A stretch of DNA of 64,000 nucleotides from Pseudenterobacter timonensis (GCF_900021175.1 NZ_FCOP01000011.1:930001-994000); one strand, 5' to 3'. Shown: positions 39,419-50,103, counted from the first letter of the stretch. Made by a program: numbers and translations. Notes: generated by a model from the letters alone, not told the origin.

Positions 39419-39652
39419 AACCTTCTCCATTAACCCTGTTGCTGTGTGATGTTGCTTGCTTATGAAAATGCCGCAAAACCGCCGCCGGGCGCAAGGCTTT
39501 TAGCGGGTAAAAGAGAAAAAGCGCAACGCACGTTGCCGATTGTTGAAAATTGCTTATGTATGGCGGGAGATTATTGATGGTTTGTCAGTAAAAGGGCGAT
39601 TTTATTAGATGAGTTCAGGGTGGGGCCGCCACGCGCAAGGGCGTGGCCGAAA

Positions 39653-40405
39653 TCAGAAAAGATCAACTTCTGCCACAGAGGGGTAAATCCAGTCGGGGCG
39701 GAAGGGCATGGTATCCACATCGTCAATGGTCGAGACGCCCGACAGCACCAGAATGGTCTCCAGTCCCGCCTGAAAACCAGCCAGAATATCGGTACGCAGG
39801 TTATCGCCGACAATAACCGTCTGTTCCGAGTGCGCCTGCATGGCGTTGAGCGCCGCGCGAATAATCCACGGGCTCGGTTTGCCGACATAAAACGGGGTAC
39901 GTCCGGAGATTTTCTCAATCCCGGCGCAGAGCGCGCCGCAGGCGGGATAAAAGCCGCGACCGTGGGTATCCGGGTTCGTCGCAATAAAGCGCGCGCCGTT
40001 GGCGACAAACCAGGAGGCTTTGTGCATCATTTCCCAGTTATAGGAGCGCGTTTCGCCCACGATAACAAAATCGGGATTGACGTCGGTGATGGTAAAACCG
40101 GCTTTATAAAGTTCATGAATGAGCGCGCCTTCGCCCACCACGTAGGCTTTTTTACCTTCCTGACGCTTGAGAAAATCTGCCGTCGCCATCGCTGAGGTGT
40201 AAAAGACGCTGGCGGGCACATCAATGCCTGCCGTTGCAAAGCGGTTAGCCAGATCCTGGCCGGTCTGCGACGGATAGTTAGTCAGCAGGACCAGGGGCAT
40301 GCCTTTCTCGATGATGCGGTTCAGAAACTCGCCCGCGCCTGGCACCGCCACGTTGTCATGCATCAGCACGCCGTCAATATCGCAAATCACATTCTGAATG
40401 GTCAT
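39653..40405 (-). CDS. nagD: Nucleotide phosphatase NagD (HAD family)
   Basis: 250 residues. The HAD nucleophile Asp9 and acid/base Asp11 are in ICDIDGVL; the C2 cap and the motifs LTNYPSQTG, GKPSPW and VGDNLRTD follow. The enzyme dephosphorylates UMP and GMP in vitro; its link to amino-sugar use is only positional, as last gene of nagBACD. A GCCACGC/GCGTGGC hairpin lies 6-25 bp past the stop without a U tract. Confidence 0.95.
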   Translation of the reverse strand: MTIQNVICDIDGVLMHDNVAVPGAGEFLNRIIEKGMPLVLLTNYPSQTGQDLANRFATAGIDVPASVFYTSAMATADFLKRQEGKKAYVVGEGALIHELYKAGFTITDVNPDFVIVGETRSYNWEMMHKASWFVANGARFIATNPDTHGRGFYPACGALCAGIEKISGRTPFYVGKPSPWIIRAALNAMQAHSEQTVIVGDNLRTDILAGFQAGLETILVLSGVSTIDDVDTMPFRPDWIYPSVAEVDLF

Positions 40406-40451
40406 GAACTACCCGACACTGTAAAAAAGAAGGCGTAACTATAAATCGCTC

Positions 40452-41672
40452 TTAACTTTCCAGCAAACGCTGGAGCAGAACCCCGTTAAGCATGGCGCGT
40501 TTTACCAGTGCAAAAGCGCCGATGGCCGACCGGTCATCCAGCGCGGAGCGCACCACCGGCAGATTCTGGCGAAAGGCCTTCAGCGCCTGGGTATTAATAC
40601 AGCTCTCAATCGCCGGCAGCAGAACCTTTTCCGCTTCGGTAATCTCGCCGGCAATCACAATCTTTTGCGGGTTAAAGAGGTTGATAGCGATGGCGATGGT
40701 TTTACCAAGATGGCGTCCTACCTGTTCGATAACCTCGCACGCCAGCGGATCCCCTTTGGTGGCGGCTTTACAGATGGAGCCGATCTTACATTCATCCAGC
40801 GTGATGCGGGTAGGGTAGCCCTGTTCAATAAGATGGCGGACGCGCTGTTCAATGGCGGCGTTGGCAGCGACAGTCTCCAGACAGCCGAAGTTGCCGCAGT
40901 GGCAGCGCACTCCCAGCGGATCGACCTGGATATGACCAATCTCACCGACGTTGCCGTTACGGCCAATAAAAATGCGCCCGTTGGAGATGATGCCCGCGCC
41001 GGTCCCCCGGTGGACGCGCACCAGAATAGAGTCTTCGCAGTCCTGGCTTGCACCGAAATAGTGCTCCGCCAGCGCCAGACTGCGAATGTCATGGCCAACA
41101 AAGCAGGTCACTCTGAAACGTTTTTCCAGCGCCTCCACCAGGTGCCAGTTTTCCACTGCGATATGCGGCATATAGCGAATGATGCCGCTCTCCGGATCAA
41201 CCAGCCCCGGGAGGATCACCGAGATGGCGATCAGCTCGCGGATTTTCCGCTGACAGGCGTCAATAAACTGCGCGATGGTGTTGAGCAGGGCATGCTCCAG
41301 AGTTTCCTGGGTGCGTTCCGGCAGGGGATAATGTTCCTCGGCGATCGCTTTGCTGCTCAGATCGTAGAGCGTCAGGGTGGTGTCATGGCGGCCAAGACGC
41401 ACGCCTATCGCATGAAAATGGCGGGTTTCGGTGACGATGGAGATAGCGCGGCGGCCCCCGGTGGAAGCCTGCTGATCGACCTCTTTGATCAGCCCGCGCT
41501 CAATGAGCTGGCGCGTAATTTTCGTGACGCTGGCGGGGGCAAGCTGGCTCTGTTCGGCTATCTGTATCCGCGAGATGGGACCATGCTGGTCAATCAGGCG
41601 ATAAACAGCCGCGCCGTTAAGTTGTTTTACGAGATCAACGTTACCAATTGGAGCTTGTCCGCCAGAAGTCAT
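40452..41672 (-). CDS. nagC: N-acetylglucosamine repressor NagC (ROK family)
   Basis: 406 residues, the E. coli length. The N-terminal winged helix-turn-helix spans about residues 18-65 (ISRIQIAEQSQLAPASVTKIT). The ROK sugar-binding domain follows, with the zinc-binding cysteines in CHCGNFGCLE. GlcNAc-6-phosphate releases it from DNA. It represses nag and chi genes and activates glmUS in E. coli. It lies 8 bp after nagA. Confidence 0.96.
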   Translation of the reverse strand: MTSGGQAPIGNVDLVKQLNGAAVYRLIDQHGPISRIQIAEQSQLAPASVTKITRQLIERGLIKEVDQQASTGGRRAISIVTETRHFHAIGVRLGRHDTTLTLYDLSSKAIAEEHYPLPERTQETLEHALLNTIAQFIDACQRKIRELIAISVILPGLVDPESGIIRYMPHIAVENWHLVEALEKRFRVTCFVGHDIRSLALAEHYFGASQDCEDSILVRVHRGTGAGIISNGRIFIGRNGNVGEIGHIQVDPLGVRCHCGNFGCLETVAANAAIEQRVRHLIEQGYPTRITLDECKIGSICKAATKGDPLACEVIEQVGRHLGKTIAIAINLFNPQKIVIAGEITEAEKVLLPAIESCINTQALKAFRQNLPVVRSALDDRSAIGAFALVKRAMLNGVLLQRLLES

Positions 41673-41680
41673 ACGTTTAC

Positions 41681-42829
41681 TTACTCAGTGACGACCTCGT
41701 TACCATTAACGATGGTCTTAATAATTTTATAATCTCGCGTGAATGCGGTCAGATTTGCTACCTGTCCTGGCGCAATCGTGCCCAGTTGCCGATCCACGCC
41801 AATCGCGCGTGCCGGGTAGAGCGTCGCCATGCGCAGCACCTCATCCAGCGCGATGCCGCAATGTTCCACCAGATTGCGCACGCCTTCGATCATGGTCAGT
41901 GACGAGCCGCTGAGGGTGCCGTTCTCATCCACGCAAAGTCCATTTCGATAGTATATTGTTTTACCGGCAAAAATGAACTCGTCAATATTTGCCCCCGCCG
42001 GCGCGGTGGCGTCGGTCACCAGGCAGAGCTTGTCACCCTTCAGACGTTTGGCGGTACGGATGTTCGCGTAATCCACATGCAGCCCGTCAGCGATGATGCC
42101 GCAGTAAATATCCGGCTCGTCAAAAATCGCCCCGGTCAGCCCCGGCTCACGGCCGGTAATGTAAGGCATGGCGTTGAAAAGGTGGGTGGCGAAGGTGATC
42201 CCGGCGCGAAAGCCGATCTTCGCCTCTTTCAGCGTGGCGTTAGAGTGTCCGGCGGAGACAACGATACCGGCGGCGGCGAGCTTGCTAATCACTTCCGGCT
42301 CAACCATCTCCGGCGCCAGCGTCACTTTGGTGATGACATCGGCGTTGGCGCAGAGGCAATCCACCAGCTCGGCATCGGGCTTACGCACGTAATCCGGGTT
42401 GTGGGTGCCTTTTTTGACCATATTCAGCCATGGCCCTTCCAGATGCAGACCCAGCGCCTGATTCGGGTGTTTTGCCAGATATTCACGCATGACGCGAATA
42501 CCCTGTTTCATCAGATCGTCGCTGGCGGTGATGAGCGTCGGCAGGAAACTGGTGCAGCCCGATTTTTCATTCGCCTTCTGCATAATCTCCAGCGTTTCAA
42601 CGGTGACCGCTTCCGCCGTGTCGTTGAACTGGACGCCGCCGCAGCCGTTAAGCTGTACGTCGATAAAACCGGGGGAGACGATCGCTCCGTTGAGCGAGCG
42701 CTGTTCAATCTCCGGCGGCAAATCAGCCAGCGGGCAGAGACGTTCAATCAGACCGTTGGCGATCACAATCGCATGGTCATCCAGAATTTCATGGCCGGTA
42801 TAAATCCGACCGTGGGTTAAAGCGTACAT
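41681..42829 (-). CDS. nagA: N-acetylglucosamine-6-phosphate deacetylase NagA
   Basis: 382 residues. Metal and catalytic residues line up with E. coli: Glu131 (LHLEGPW), His195 (AGHSNAT), His216 (ATHLFNA) and Asp273 (VTDATAP). It makes glucosamine-6-phosphate for NagB and removes the NagC inducer. It is the second gene of nagBACD, 53 bp after nagB. Confidence 0.96.
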   Translation of the reverse strand: MYALTHGRIYTGHEILDDHAIVIANGLIERLCPLADLPPEIEQRSLNGAIVSPGFIDVQLNGCGGVQFNDTAEAVTVETLEIMQKANEKSGCTSFLPTLITASDDLMKQGIRVMREYLAKHPNQALGLHLEGPWLNMVKKGTHNPDYVRKPDAELVDCLCANADVITKVTLAPEMVEPEVISKLAAAGIVVSAGHSNATLKEAKIGFRAGITFATHLFNAMPYITGREPGLTGAIFDEPDIYCGIIADGLHVDYANIRTAKRLKGDKLCLVTDATAPAGANIDEFIFAGKTIYYRNGLCVDENGTLSGSSLTMIEGVRNLVEHCGIALDEVLRMATLYPARAIGVDRQLGTIAPGQVANLTAFTRDYKIIKTIVNGNEVVTE

Positions 42830-42882
42830 AGGACCCCCGGTTTAAAAATGCGACCGCCTCCGGGTAAGAGGCGGTTATTCAA

Positions 42883-43683
42883 TTACAGACCTTTAATGTT
42901 TTCTGCTTCCAGCTCGTTGAAATATTTCAGCGTTTTCACCTTCAGCTCCATGGTGGACGGCTCGTCACACACCACCACGGCTTTCGGATGCAGCTGCAGG
43001 CAGCTGATGGTCCACATGTGGTTTACGTTACCTTCGACGGCGGCCTGCAGCGCCTGGGCTTTCTGATGGCCCAGCACCAGAATCATCACCTCTTCGGCAT
43101 CCAGCAGCGTACCCACGCCAACGGTCAGCGCATACTTAGGCACCTGATCCACATCGCCGTCGAAGAAACGGGAGTTTGCTACGCGGGTGTCGTGAGTCAG
43201 GGTTTTGATGCGGGTGCGAGAAGCCAGCGAAGAGGCCGGTTCGTTAAAGGCGATGTGACCGTCGTTACCCACGCCGCCCATAAAGAGGTGAATTTTACCG
43301 TAAGCACGAATTTTTTCTTCATACTGGCGGCATTCTGCATCAATATCAGGCGCGTTTCCGTTCAGGAGGTTAATGTTTTCAGCCGGAATATCAACGTGAT
43401 CAAAGAAATTCCGGTGCATAAAGCTATGGTAGCTCTCCGGATGCTCCTTCGGCAGGCCGACATACTCGTCCATGTTGAAGGTGACGACATGTTTGAAGCT
43501 GACCTGGCCCGCTTTATGCATTTCAACCAGCGCTTTATAGGCGGTCAGCGGCGTGCCGCCGGTCGGCAGACCCAGTACGAAAGGGCGGTCGGCGGTCGGT
43601 TTGAACGCGTTGATGCGGTTAACGATATGGCGCGCGGCCCATTTACCGACTTGTTCAGCTGTAGCCAGGGGAATCAGTCTCAT
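42883..43683 (-). CDS. nagB: Glucosamine-6-phosphate deaminase NagB
   Basis: 266 residues, the E. coli length. Active-site residues are Asp72 (FNMDEYVGL), Asp141, His143 and Glu148 ([13 protein letters not shown]). It converts glucosamine-6-phosphate to fructose-6-phosphate and ammonia, is a hexamer and is activated by GlcNAc-6-phosphate. It is the first gene of the operon, divergent from nagE. Confidence 0.96.
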   Translation of the reverse strand: MRLIPLATAEQVGKWAARHIVNRINAFKPTADRPFVLGLPTGGTPLTAYKALVEMHKAGQVSFKHVVTFNMDEYVGLPKEHPESYHSFMHRNFFDHVDIPAENINLLNGNAPDIDAECRQYEEKIRAYGKIHLFMGGVGNDGHIAFNEPASSLASRTRIKTLTHDTRVANSRFFDGDVDQVPKYALTVGVGTLLDAEEVMILVLGHQKAQALQAAVEGNVNHMWTISCLQLHPKAVVVCDEPSTMELKVKTLKYFNELEAENIKGL

Positions 43684-43775
43684 TGTTCACCTCTAAAGTT
43701 TGTTGAAAGCGTGGGCGGATAAGGCGCCTGGACCTGATGTAAGCGTAACCTGGATCTCGGGGAGCAGGAGCAATC

Positions 43776-43803
43776 CGTTTTGATTTTTTGAATGATAAAA
43801 TAA
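43776..43803. promoter_or_regulatory. NagC operator of the nagB side
   Basis: TTTTGATTTTTTGAATGATA followed by AAATAA closely matches the nagB NagC box I recall from E. coli. With the nagE box about 100 bp away, it can form a NagC repression loop over both promoters. Confidence 0.75.
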
Positions 43804-43848
43804 GTTTTCGATGTTAGCCAGCGTCAGGGAGGGTTATAAACGATATTT

Positions 43849-43864
43849 GGTGACAAAAATCACA
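43849..43864. promoter_or_regulatory. CRP-cAMP site between nagB and nagE
   Basis: GGTGA-CAAAAA-TCACA matches 9 of 10 conserved positions of the CRP consensus. It lies between the two NagC boxes, as in the E. coli nag control region, where CRP activates nagB and nagE. Confidence 0.8.
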
Positions 43865-43876
43865 AAAAGTATGCGT

Positions 43877-43902
43877 TTAATTTGCGATACGAATTAATTT
43901 TC
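43877..43902. promoter_or_regulatory. NagC operator of the nagE side
   Basis: TTAATTTGCGATACGAATTA followed by ATTTTC matches the high-affinity nagE NagC box of E. coli almost exactly, as I recall it. Together with the other two sites it accounts for most of the 328-bp nagB-nagE gap. Confidence 0.8.
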
Positions 43903-44011
43903 CACACACTCACAGAGCCAGTGATTCATCAACGGTAGTAATGCGTTATTGACACAATAAAAAACATCGTTTGCAACGGGCCTTGAAGCGGGGGCTCGTA
44001 GGGGGAATAGG

Positions 44012-45964
44012 ATGAATATTTTAGGTTTTTTTCAGCGGCTCGGTAGGGCTTTACAGCTCCCTATCGCGGTGCTGCCTGTCGCGGCGCTGCTGCTGCGATT
44101 TGGTCAACCCGATCTGCTTAATGTGGCGTTTATCGCCCAGGCAGGCGGGGCGATTTTCGACAACCTGGCGCTCATTTTCGCCATCGGGGTTGCTTCGACC
44201 TGGTCTAAAGACAACGCCGGTTCGGCTGCGCTGGCCGGGGCGGTAGGTTACTTTGTGCTGACCAAAGCCATGGTGACCATCAATCCAGAGATTAATATGG
44301 GCGTGCTGGCGGGGATTATCACCGGCCTGGTCGGCGGCGCCGTTTATAACCGTTGGGCAAATATCAAGCTGCCTGACTTCCTGAGCTTCTTTGGCGGCAA
44401 ACGTTTCGTACCGATTGCGACCGGTTTCTTCTGTCTGGTGCTGGCGGCTATCTTTGGCTACGTCTGGCCGCCGGTGCAGCATGCCATTCACGCAGGCGGC
44501 GAGTGGATCGTCTCTGCAGGCGCGATGGGTGCGGGCATCTTCGGTTTCATCAACCGTCTGCTGATCCCGACCGGTCTGCATCAGGTGCTGAATACCATCG
44601 CCTGGTTCCAGATTGGGGAGTTCACCAACGCGGCGGGCACCGTGTTCCATGGCGACATTAACCGCTTCTATGCGGGTGACGGCACCGCGGGCATGTTTAT
44701 GTCTGGCTTCTTCCCGATCATGATGTTCGGTCTGCCTGGCGCGGCGCTGGCGATGTACTTTGCCGCCCCGAAAGCGCGTCGTCCGATGGTGGGCGGGATG
44801 CTGCTCTCCGTAGCGGTAACCGCTTTCCTGACCGGCGTGACCGAGCCGCTGGAATTTCTCTTCATGTTCCTGGCGCCGCTGCTCTATCTGCTGCATGCCA
44901 TTCTGACCGGTATCAGCCTGTTTATCGCGACGGCGCTGGGTATCCATGCGGGCTTCTCCTTCTCCGCAGGGGCTATCGACTACGTTCTGATGTACAGCCT
45001 GCCGGCAGCCAGCCAGAACGTCTGGATGCTGATCGTGATGGGCGTGGTCTTCTTTATCGTCTACTTCGTGCTGTTCAGTGCGGTTATTCGTATGTTTAAC
45101 CTCAAAACGCCGGGTCGCGAAGATACTGATAACGACGTCGTGACTGACGAAGCGAACAGCAACACCGAAGAAGGGCTCTCTCAGCTGGCAACCAGCTACA
45201 TTGCCGCCGTCGGCGGTAGCGATAACCTGAAAGGCATCGACGCCTGTATTACCCGTCTGCGTCTGACCGTTATGGATTCTGGTCGGGTGAATGACGCGGC
45301 CTGTAAACGCCTGGGTGCATCCGGCGTGGTGAAACTGAACAAGCAGAGCATCCAGGTTATCGTGGGTGCGAAAGCGGAATCGATCGGCGACGCCATGAAG
45401 CGCGTTATCGCCCGCGGTCCGGTTGCCGCTGCGGCGCCGGTTCAGGCTGAGCCTGCCGCCGCGATCACTGCGGCTAAACCGCAGGCGGTAGCGAACGCGC
45501 AAACTATCGCGGCGCTGGTTTCACCGGTCACCGGTGATGTTGTCGCGCTGGATCAGGTTCCTGACGAGGCTTTCGCCAGCAAAGCGGTTGGCGATGGCGT
45601 GGCGGTGAAGCCGACGGACAAACTCGTCGTCTCCCCGGCTGCGGGTACGATTGTAAAAATCTTCAATACCAACCACGCGTTCTGCCTGGAAACGGAGAAA
45701 GGCGCGGAGATTGTGGTGCATATGGGGATTGATACCGTCGCGCTGAACGGCCAGGGCTTCAAACGTCTGGTGGAAGAGGGGGCGGAAGTGACCGCAGGTC
45801 AGCCGATCCTGGAGATGGATCTCGACTACCTGAACGCCAACGCGCGCTCGATGATCAGCCCGGTGGTATGCAGCAACATCGATGACTTCAGCGGTCTGGT
45901 GATCCAGGCGCAGGGTCAGGTGGTTGCGGGCCAGACGCCGCTCTATGAGATTAAAGGCAAGTAA
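44012..45964 (+). CDS. nagE: PTS N-acetylglucosamine transporter NagE (EIICBA)
   Basis: 650 residues. The N-terminal EIIC membrane domain covers about residues 1-370. EIIB has its phosphocysteine in GIDACITRLRLTV near residue 410, and EIIA has its phosphohistidine in IVVHMGIDTV near 570. Alanine-rich linkers join the domains. It imports GlcNAc and phosphorylates it to GlcNAc-6-phosphate, the NagC inducer. In E. coli some nagE transcripts read on into glnS. Confidence 0.96.
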   Translation: MNILGFFQRLGRALQLPIAVLPVAALLLRFGQPDLLNVAFIAQAGGAIFDNLALIFAIGVASTWSKDNAGSAALAGAVGYFVLTKAMVTINPEINMGVLAGIITGLVGGAVYNRWANIKLPDFLSFFGGKRFVPIATGFFCLVLAAIFGYVWPPVQHAIHAGGEWIVSAGAMGAGIFGFINRLLIPTGLHQVLNTIAWFQIGEFTNAAGTVFHGDINRFYAGDGTAGMFMSGFFPIMMFGLPGAALAMYFAAPKARRPMVGGMLLSVAVTAFLTGVTEPLEFLFMFLAPLLYLLHAILTGISLFIATALGIHAGFSFSAGAIDYVLMYSLPAASQNVWMLIVMGVVFFIVYFVLFSAVIRMFNLKTPGREDTDNDVVTDEANSNTEEGLSQLATSYIAAVGGSDNLKGIDACITRLRLTVMDSGRVNDAACKRLGASGVVKLNKQSIQVIVGAKAESIGDAMKRVIARGPVAAAAPVQAEPAAAITAAKPQAVANAQTIAALVSPVTGDVVALDQVPDEAFASKAVGDGVAVKPTDKLVVSPAAGTIVKIFNTNHAFCLETEKGAEIVVHMGIDTVALNGQGFKRLVEEGAEVTAGQPILEMDLDYLNANARSMISPVVCSNIDDFSGLVIQAQGQVVAGQTPLYEIKGK

Positions 45965-45990
45965 TCGCTCCTGAGTAGAGTTAATGCCTT

Positions 45991-46023
45991 TAGCGGCGGG
46001 GAAAATCCTCGCCGCTTTTTTTT
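45991..46023 (+). terminator. Intrinsic terminator of nagE
   Basis: AGCGGCG...CGCCGCT with a loop containing GAAAATC and eight T's after the stem, about 30 bp past the nagE stop. Confidence 0.85.
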
Positions 46024-46190
46024 ATCTCTGTAAAACCATGCTGCATGGCGTGGAGCCTGAGCGGCAAAACAGGGAAGAGGAGAGGGCATCAGGCAGAATC
46101 ACCCGTTTTTCTGCAACTAAGTGTTGTCACTACGTCCGGCTTATAAGATCATATGCCGTTATACGTTGTTTACGCTTTGAGGAATCCACG

Positions 46191-47858
46191 ATGAGTGAGG
46201 CTGAAGCCCGCCCGACTAACTTTATTCGTCAGATCATCGATGAAGATCTGGCCAGTGGTAAGCACACCACGGTACATACCCGTTTTCCGCCGGAGCCGAA
46301 CGGCTATCTGCATATCGGCCATGCGAAATCTATCTGCCTGAACTTTGGCATTGCCCAGGATTATAACGGTCAGTGCAACCTGCGTTTTGATGACACCAAC
46401 CCGGCAAAAGAAGATATCGAATACGTTGAGTCCATCAAGAACGATGTGCAGTGGTTAGGTTTTAACTGGTCTGGCGATATCTGCTATTCATCAGACTACT
46501 TTGACAAGCTTTATGGCTATGCCGTGGAGCTTATCAACAAAGGGCTGGCCTATGTGGATGAGCTTTCCGCCGATGAGATCCGCGAGTATCGCGGCACGCT
46601 GACCGCGCCGGGTAAAAACAGCCCGTACCGCGACCGTTCCGTGGCGGAAAACCTCGAACTGTTTGAAAAAATGCGTGCCGGTGGGTTTGAAGAGGGTAAA
46701 GCCTGCCTGCGCGCCAAAATTGATATGGCCTCGCCGTTTATCGTGATGCGCGATCCGGTGCTCTACCGTATTAAATTTGCTGAACACCATCAGACCGGCA
46801 ACAAGTGGTGCATCTACCCGATGTATGATTTCACCCACTGTATCAGCGATGCGCTGGAAGGGATCACCCACTCGCTCTGTACGCTGGAGTTCCAGGACAA
46901 CCGTCGTCTTTACGACTGGGTGCTGGATAACATCACCATTCCGGTTCATCCGCGCCAGTACGAATTTTCGCGCCTGAATCTGGAATATACCGTGATGTCC
47001 AAGCGCAAGCTGAACCTGCTGGTGACCGACAAGCACGTCGAGGGCTGGGACGACCCGCGTATGCCGACTATCTCTGGCCTGCGCCGTCGCGGCTACACTG
47101 CCGCGTCCATCCGTGAGTTCTGCAAACGCATCGGCGTGACCAAACAGGACAACACCATTGAGATGGCGTCGCTGGAATCCTGCATTCGCGAAGATCTCAA
47201 CGAAAACGCCCCGCGCGCCATGGCGGTAATCGATCCGGTTAAGCTGGTTATCGAAAACTACCCCCAGGGCGAGAGCGAAATGGTCGCCATGCCTAACCAT
47301 CCGAATAAGCCGGAGATGGGCAGCCGCGAGGTGCCGTTCAGCGCTGAAATCTGGATCGATCGCGCGGACTTCCGCGAAGAGGCGAACAAGCAGTACAAGC
47401 GCCTGGTGCTGGGTAAAGAGGTGCGCCTGCGTAACGCTTACGTGATCAAGGCTGAGCGCGTGGAAAAAGATGAGCAGGGGAATATCACCACTATTTTCTG
47501 CACCTACGATGCCGATACGCTGAGCAAAGATCCGGCAGACGGCCGCAAGGTGAAAGGGGTGATCCACTGGGTAAGCGCGGCGCACGCGCTGCCGGTTGAA
47601 ATTCGCCTGTACGATCGTCTGTTCAGCGTGCCGAACCCGGGCGCGGCGGAAGATTTCCTGGCAACCATCAACCCGGAATCTCTGGTGATTAAGCAGGGAT
47701 ATGCCGAGCCGTCACTGAAAGAGGCGGAAGCGGGCAAAGCGTATCAGTTCGAACGCGAAGGCTATTTCTGCCTGGATAGTCGCTACGCCACGGCAGACAA
47801 GTTGGTCTTTAACCGCACCGTGGGCCTGCGTGACACGTGGGCAAAAATGGGCGAATAA
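46191..47858 (+). CDS. glnS: Glutaminyl-tRNA synthetase GlnS
   Basis: 555 residues. The class I HIGH motif is at residues 41-44 (YLHIGHAKS) after RFPPEPNG, with the KMSKS equivalent VMSKRKL near 270. The C-terminal anticodon-binding beta barrels follow. It charges the four Gln tRNAs encoded in this window. The start is supported by GAGG and by alignment ([14 protein letters not shown]); the frame is open further upstream but is not conserved. Confidence 0.96.
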   Translation: MSEAEARPTNFIRQIIDEDLASGKHTTVHTRFPPEPNGYLHIGHAKSICLNFGIAQDYNGQCNLRFDDTNPAKEDIEYVESIKNDVQWLGFNWSGDICYSSDYFDKLYGYAVELINKGLAYVDELSADEIREYRGTLTAPGKNSPYRDRSVAENLELFEKMRAGGFEEGKACLRAKIDMASPFIVMRDPVLYRIKFAEHHQTGNKWCIYPMYDFTHCISDALEGITHSLCTLEFQDNRRLYDWVLDNITIPVHPRQYEFSRLNLEYTVMSKRKLNLLVTDKHVEGWDDPRMPTISGLRRRGYTAASIREFCKRIGVTKQDNTIEMASLESCIREDLNENAPRAMAVIDPVKLVIENYPQGESEMVAMPNHPNKPEMGSREVPFSAEIWIDRADFREEANKQYKRLVLGKEVRLRNAYVIKAERVEKDEQGNITTIFCTYDADTLSKDPADGRKVKGVIHWVSAAHALPVEIRLYDRLFSVPNPGAAEDFLATINPESLVIKQGYAEPSLKEAEAGKAYQFEREGYFCLDSRYATADKLVFNRTVGLRDTWAKMGE

Positions 47859-47869
47859 AGCTCGCTGTG

Positions 47870-47897
47870 AAAACGCCGCGCAATGCGGCGTTTTTTG
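47870..47897 (+). terminator. Intrinsic terminator of glnS
   Basis: AACGCCGC-GCAAT-GCGGCGTT followed by TTTT, 13 bp past the stop. Confidence 0.88.
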
Positions 47898-48255
47898 TAT
47901 TACTGAAAGACCGAATATTCTTATAACGTAAAAGAGAATTAATTCGGGAGAGCAAATAAGCTTGTAATAAATAAATGTGATCCTGCCTGCAAAATTCATT
48001 TATGTAATCGCTATCATAACGTTAACTCCCTGAAATTATCCTAATAAACCTTTATTTACCTCTTTACTGATAGATATTTCAAAACGCTACTGATTATGTG
48101 CACTTCGTCATAATCCTGCATTTTCGTAACGGAAAAGCATTGATAATTCGCGTCACGAAAAATAGTCTTAAGACAGCAGGTCATCAGGGGTTTTCCCGAT
48201 GCTGTTGCGACCGTCAGGTCTTTTTATTTTTTACGCCATTAGGGCGTTTTTATAT
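47898..48255 (+). promoter_or_regulatory. chiP promoter and long structured leader
   Basis: About 360 bp, AT-rich at first, with no gene. A stretch at 47936-47961 (GAATTAATTCGG, then AGAGCAAATAAG) resembles the reversed nagE NagC box with one extra central base. TGTGATCC at 47975-47982 is half a CRP site. Nearer the gene, CAGCA/TGCTG, GACC-GTCA-GGTC with TTTTTATTTTTT, and ACGCC-ATTAG-GGCGT with TTTTTAT (48230-48250) suggest a folded leader able to stop transcription early. Confidence 0.4.
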
Positions 48256-48268
48256 CGTCAAAGAGGAA
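48256..48268 (+). promoter_or_regulatory. ChiX sRNA pairing site over the chiP ribosome site
   Basis: CGTCAAAGAGGAA is an exact 13-base complement of the TTCCTCTTTGACG seed of ChiX (MicM) as I recall it from Salmonella and E. coli. It covers the AGAGGA ribosome site, so ChiX would block translation; in those species this also triggers Rho-dependent termination. Confidence 0.75.
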
Positions 48269-48274
48269 CACACT

Positions 48275-49672
48275 ATGCGTACGTTTAGTGGCAAACGTAG
48301 TACGCTGGCGCTGGCTATTGCCGGGGTCACCGCTATGTCTGGCTGGGTCGTTTCACCGCAGGCCCATGCAGAAGGATTCATCGAAGATTCTACTCTCACG
48401 GGCGGTATTTATTACTGGCAGCGTGAGCGTGACCGTAAAGACGTTACCGACAATAAATATAAAACAAACCTTTCGCACTCTACCTGGAACGCCAACCTCG
48501 ATTTCCAGTCCGGCTATGCCGCGGATATGTTCGGGATCGATATCGCCGCGTTTACCGCTATTGAAATGGCGGAAAATGGCGACAGCGGGCACCCGAACGA
48601 AATCGCCTTCTCCTCCAGCAATAAAGCCTACGATGAGGACTGGTCTGGCGATAAGAGCGGTATCAGCCTCTATAAAGCGGCCGCTAAGTTCAAATATGGC
48701 CCGGTCTGGGCGCGCGCGGGCTACATTCAGCCTACCGGGCAGACGCTGCTGGCGCCGCACTGGAGCTTTATGCCGGGCACCTATCAGGGCGCCGAAGCCG
48801 GTGCTAATTTCGACTACGGCGATGCCGGGGCGCTGAGCTTCTCCTATATGTGGACCAACGAGTATAAAGCGCCGTGGCATATCGAAATGGATAAGTTCTA
48901 CCAGAACGATAAAACCACTAAAGTAGACTATCTCCACTCCCTGGGCGCGAAGTACGACTTCAAAAATGACCTGGTGCTGGAGGCAGCATTTGGTCAGGCG
49001 GAAGGCTATATCGACCAGTACTTTGCGAAAGCCAGCTATAAATTCGATGTGGCCGGCAGCCCGCTCGCCACCAGCTACCAGTTCTACGGTACCCGCGATA
49101 AAGTTAGCGACGGCGGCACGAACGATATCTATGACGGCACAGCCTGGCTGCAGGCGCTGACCTTCGGTTATAAAATCGGTCAGGTCGATTTGCGCCTGGA
49201 GGGAACCTGGGTCAGAGCGGAAGGGCAGCAGGGCTATTTCCTGCAGCGTATGACCCCGACTTACGCCTCCTCCAACGGTCGTCTCGATATCTGGTGGGAT
49301 AACCGTTCCGACTTCAACGCCGACGGCGAAAAAGCGGTTTTCTTCGGCGCAATGTATGACCTGAAAAACTGGAATCTGCCGGGCTGGGCGGTGGGCGCCT
49401 CTTACGCCTACGCCTGGGACGCGAAGCCGGGTGATATGGCTCAGCCGGACGCTTACTACGATCCCGATTATCGCCTGAAAGAGTCCTCCTACAGCCTGGA
49501 TGCGGCGTATACCGTTCAGGAAGGGCGCGCGAAAGGAACGCTGTTCAAGCTGCACTTCACGCAGTATGACAACCATTCCGACATTCCGAGCTATGCGGGC
49601 GGTTATGGCAACATCTTCCAGGATGAACGCGACGTGAAATTTATGGTTATCGCACCGTTCACCATTTTCTGA
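48275..49672 (+). CDS. chiP: Chitoporin ChiP (YbfM), OprD-family outer-membrane channel
   Basis: 465 residues. The signal peptide is cleaved near Ala32 (SPQAHA|EGF). The mature beta barrel has alternating aromatic strands and ends in Phe (IAPFTIF), the outer-membrane assembly signal. It lets chitobiose and chitotriose cross the outer membrane. It is controlled by ChiX and probably NagC. The frame is open to 48098, but that is leader sequence; AGAGGA sets this start. Confidence 0.94.
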   Translation: MRTFSGKRSTLALAIAGVTAMSGWVVSPQAHAEGFIEDSTLTGGIYYWQRERDRKDVTDNKYKTNLSHSTWNANLDFQSGYAADMFGIDIAAFTAIEMAENGDSGHPNEIAFSSSNKAYDEDWSGDKSGISLYKAAAKFKYGPVWARAGYIQPTGQTLLAPHWSFMPGTYQGAEAGANFDYGDAGALSFSYMWTNEYKAPWHIEMDKFYQNDKTTKVDYLHSLGAKYDFKNDLVLEAAFGQAEGYIDQYFAKASYKFDVAGSPLATSYQFYGTRDKVSDGGTNDIYDGTAWLQALTFGYKIGQVDLRLEGTWVRAEGQQGYFLQRMTPTYASSNGRLDIWWDNRSDFNADGEKAVFFGAMYDLKNWNLPGWAVGASYAYAWDAKPGDMAQPDAYYDPDYRLKESSYSLDAAYTVQEGRAKGTLFKLHFTQYDNHSDIPSYAGGYGNIFQDERDVKFMVIAPFTIF

Positions 49673-49714
49673 TAAACCTTCCGGCGGGTGCAGGTCCGCC
49701 GGTTCGGAGTTCCT

Positions 49715-50047
49715 ATGATGAAAAAAATTGTGCTTGTCGCGGTGTTCGCCTCAATAGTGACAGCCTGCTCCCAGCAGCAGGCGCCGCAGGAAGATTCCCG
49801 TCTGAGAGAGGCCTACAGCGCCTGTATCAATACAGCGCAAGGTTCGCCGGAGAAAATTGAAGCCTGTCAGAGCGTGCTGATCGTGCTGAAGAAAGAGAAG
49901 AAGCATGAGCAGTTCGCGAACCAGGAGAGCGTGCGGGTGATGGATTATCAGGCCTGTATCCAGGCACGTAAAACCGGTAACGACCAGGAAGTGACTCAGC
50001 GTTGCGATAAGATCTGGCAGGAGATCCGCAGTAATAACGCCAACTGA
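49715..50047 (+). CDS. chiQ: ChiQ (YbfN) lipoprotein
   Basis: About 110 residues. The basic N-terminus and hydrophobic stretch end in a lipobox-like IVTAC (Cys18 counting from the first of two adjacent ATGs). The mature part is Gln/Glu/Lys-rich with three more cysteines, suggesting disulfides. It is co-transcribed with chiP, 42 bp downstream. Its role is unknown but it is tied to chitosugar use. Confidence 0.88.
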   Translation: MMKKIVLVAVFASIVTACSQQQAPQEDSRLREAYSACINTAQGSPEKIEACQSVLIVLKKEKKHEQFANQESVRVMDYQACIQARKTGNDQEVTQRCDKIWQEIRSNNAN

Positions 50048-50070
50048 TTGATGACATGCCATGCTGTTTT

Positions 50071-50103
50071 GCCCGATAGCTCTCAGGCTACCGGGCTTTT
50101 TTT
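50071..50103 (+). terminator. Intrinsic terminator of chiPQ
   Basis: GCCCG-A-TAGC / GCTA-C-CGGGC with a TCTCAG loop, one mismatch, and seven T's after the stem. Confidence 0.82.

Noticed and set aside
48098-48274. N-terminal extension of chiP
   Set aside because: The added residues are not a signal peptide; the family start with AGAGGA and signal sequence is at 48275, and the upstream part carries regulatory structure.
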